A stretch of DNA of 7,436 nt from an uncultured Barnesiella sp. (GTDB taxonomy: Bacteria; Bacteroidota; Bacteroidia; Bacteroidales; Barnesiellaceae_A): assembly GCA_904502265.1 (NCBI GenBank), contig CAJGDT010000080.1, positions 1 through 7,436 on the forward strand. The letters are read 5' to 3'. Made by a program: the position numbers and the translations under genes. A model generated the notes under the pieces. That model was not told the DNA's origin and made no database searches. It was given only the letters and a program-made list of their open reading frames with translations. Below are positions 6,910 to 7,436 of the stretch, piece by piece; position 1 is the first letter of the stretch, and every line of letters starts with the position of its first letter.

Positions 6910-6935
6910 ATAATTTCCGATTATTGTCTGATATA

Positions 6936-6966
6936 CAAGCGCTGTCCTTCATGAGATAGGCGCTTG
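6936..6966 (+). terminator. Hairpin after the last plus-strand gene, possible weak terminator
   Basis: CAAGCGC (6936-6942) pairs perfectly with GCGCTTG (6960-6966). The stem can extend by four pairs (TGTC at 6943-6946 with GATA at 6955-6958, one bulged G, one G-T pair), leaving an 8-base loop. Only a broken T-rich stretch (CTTGTTATT) follows, so termination would be partial, or the hairpin may act as a 3'-end stabiliser. A far better terminator lies about 80 bases downstream. Confidence 0.45.
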
Positions 6967-7007
6967 CTTGTTATTAGTATAAAGGTAAAATGCCCGGTAA
7001 ATAAAAG

Positions 7008-7022
7008 TACTATTTAATAGTA
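7008..7022. repeat. Short AT-rich odd palindrome TACTATT-T-AATAGTA
   Basis: Two 7-base arms flank a single central T. The site lies between the two hairpins that follow the last plus-strand gene. It is too AT-rich and its loop too short for a useful RNA hairpin. It could be a protein-binding site or simply chance in AT-rich DNA. Confidence 0.25.
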
Positions 7023-7043
7023 GTATGGCAAGGTATTGTAATA

Positions 7044-7079
7044 AAAAAAGCAGTTACATTTTATTGTAACTGCTTTTTT
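7044..7079. terminator. Bidirectional intrinsic terminator
   Basis: A perfect 15-bp inverted repeat consists of an A tract plus GCAGTTACA (7044-7058) pairing with TGTAACTGC plus a T tract (7065-7079), with a 6-base loop TTTTAT. The 9-bp core is flanked by A7043-7049 on one side and T7074-7079 on the other, so it can end transcription from either strand. For the plus strand it closes the pdxA-containing set; for the minus strand it would end the candidate small RNA started near 7225. Confidence 0.9.
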
Positions 7080-7225
7080 CAGTGGTGCCACCAGAAAACG
7101 GGTTTCATTTCTAAATGGCTATATATCTATGCGTTAAAGAATCGCAACGAACGTAATCTCCCGCTATTGCTCCACCTAAATTCTGCACCATTTTGCAGTG
7201 TCTCGCAGAGTCGAGTTCCTACTTT
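7044..7225 (-). ncRNA. Candidate minus-strand small RNA of about 180 bases
   Basis: A promoter-like element with a perfect TAnnTTTG box lies just upstream on the minus strand, and the bidirectional terminator defines the 3' end. Between them no substantial open frame exists (the longest ATG frame, 7191 down to 7111, has 26 codons before the stop). Several short hairpins can be drawn: CTCG/CGAG arms at 7202-7205 and 7212-7215, CTGCA/TGCAG at 7183-7187 and 7194-7198, TGCG/CGCA at 7130-7133 and 7143-7146, CATTT/AAATG at 7106-7117, and the TGGTG-C-CACCA palindrome at 7083-7093. I could not match it to a known RNA: it lacks the SRP GGAAG-type loop, a tRNA T-arm and a tmRNA end. A 6S-like RNA or a lineage-specific regulator are open options. 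The exact 5' end is estimated. Confidence 0.45.
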
Positions 7226-7286
7226 GATGCAAAGTTACTGCTTTATTTTGAAATACAAGCAAATGCACTAAAATTTTGCTCCACCT
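7167..7286. repeat. Pair of 11-base direct repeats TTGCTCCACCT
   Basis: The identical 11-mer occurs at 7167-7177 and 7276-7286, 109 bases apart start to start, with looser similarity continuing downstream (TTC, then CACC in both). On the minus strand it reads AGGTGGAGCAA. One copy lies inside the candidate small RNA and the other upstream of its promoter. A third, looser AGGTGG is seen on the minus strand near 7300. Origin unknown. Confidence 0.4.
7230..7258 (-). promoter_or_regulatory. Minus-strand promoter of Bacteroidota type
   Basis: Reading the minus strand, TTG (7258-7256) is followed after 18 bases by TAACTTTG (7237-7230), an exact match to TAnnTTTG, and then by CATC. An alternative upstream box, TTTG at 7263-7260, would give a 22-base spacer. 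This is the best consensus match noticed in the window. Transcription would begin near 7222-7226 and run to the 7044-7079 terminator. Confidence 0.55.
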
Positions 7287-7319
7287 CAGTTCGGAATCCC
7301 CACCTTACATATTTGAATG

Positions 7320-7436
7320 TTATATTATTGGCTGTTTCAACTTAATCCATAAGCATAGCATTGGAGTCTCTTTGAATTTGGTTAAGCAAATATCCGCATC
7401 ATTTAGTACTAATATTCTATTCCAGTTATCAGCCTT
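7320..7436 (-). CDS. Possible C-terminal end of an unidentified minus-strand gene (cut by window edge)
   Basis: On the minus strand the frame is open from the window edge (7436) to a TAA at 7322-7320, giving 38 residues with a protein-like mix (K-A-D-N-W-N-R-I-L-V-L-N-D near its start, then T-P-M-L-C-L-W-I-K). No family is recognised. The stop lies about 55 bases before the minus-strand promoter boxes and no terminator was seen in between. An open stretch this short can occur by chance, so this is a tentative call; the plus strand here is broken by stops in the frames I checked. Confidence 0.35.
   Translation of the reverse strand, partial: KADNWNRILVLNDADICLTKFKETPMLCLWIKLKQPII

Noticed and set aside
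7111..7191. Small minus-strand open frame of 26 codons inside the candidate small RNA
   Set aside because: It is too short to separate from chance, has no supporting start context and no recognised peptide family.
7081..7200. tRNA or tmRNA end suggested by the GGTGGCACCA-like string on the minus strand
   Set aside because: No T-arm consensus (GTTCGANTC), no cloverleaf pairing and no tmRNA acceptor partner could be found nearby.
5652..7363. Identical 13-mer AAGCATAGCATTG at 5652-5664 and 7351-7363
   Set aside because: An exact 13-base match within a window of this size is not unlikely by chance, the flanks do not match, and one copy just spans the TTG start region.
6910..7436. Insertion sequence or transposon remnant in the downstream gap
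   Set aside because: No transposase-like frame, terminal inverted repeats or target duplications were found; the short direct repeat alone does not support it.

Overview
The window looks like chromosomal core DNA of a Bacteroidota member, most likely order Bacteroidales. The evidence is a gene order and protein style typical of that group (LptC-like end, membrane-anchored SurA_N/PpiD-type foldase, RlmN, a PdxA with the GDxNGIG form of its N-terminal motif), the lack of Shine-Dalgarno sequences, TAA as the stop of every gene, moderately AT-rich DNA, and promoter-like elements of the Bacteroidota TTG...TAnnTTTG type. Genus cannot be read from this stretch.

Layout. Positions 1-338 hold the 3' end of an lptC-like gene (LPS export). 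A 167-base gap with a possible promoter leads to a 694-residue periplasmic foldase (506-2590), closed by a strong intrinsic terminator (2612-2646). rlmN (2669-3691, 23S rRNA/tRNA m2A methyltransferase) starts only 22 bases after that terminator. A 120-base AT-rich gap with a perfect 14-base palindrome and two DnaA-box-like 9-mers precedes pdxA (3812-4915, vitamin B6 synthesis). pdxA is followed closely, on the same strand, by a CDP-alcohol phosphatidyltransferase (4945-5646) and a GtrA-like/acyltransferase-fold fusion (5662-6909). A hairpin at 6936-6966 and a near-perfect bidirectional terminator at 7044-7079 end this set.

The last 527 bases carry no plus-strand gene. They hold a minus-strand promoter-like element with a perfect TAnnTTTG box (about 7230-7258). 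It would drive a transcript of about 180 bases ending at the 7044-7079 terminator, a candidate small RNA. Beyond it is the possible 3' end of an unidentified minus-strand gene (7320-7436).

How the genes fit together. LptC and the SurA_N foldase belong to envelope biogenesis, and RlmN and PdxA are housekeeping. The last two plus-strand genes form a likely membrane-lipid pair: one transfers a phospho-alcohol group from a CDP-alcohol, the other combines a four-helix GtrA membrane domain with an acyltransferase-fold domain. The most unusual observation is that this acyltransferase-fold domain has Gln in place of the catalytic His of the HX4D motif and also lacks the usual FPxGExS-type motif. It is therefore either a pseudoenzyme or has changed chemistry. 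No CRISPR array, insertion sequence, rRNA or tRNA gene was seen.
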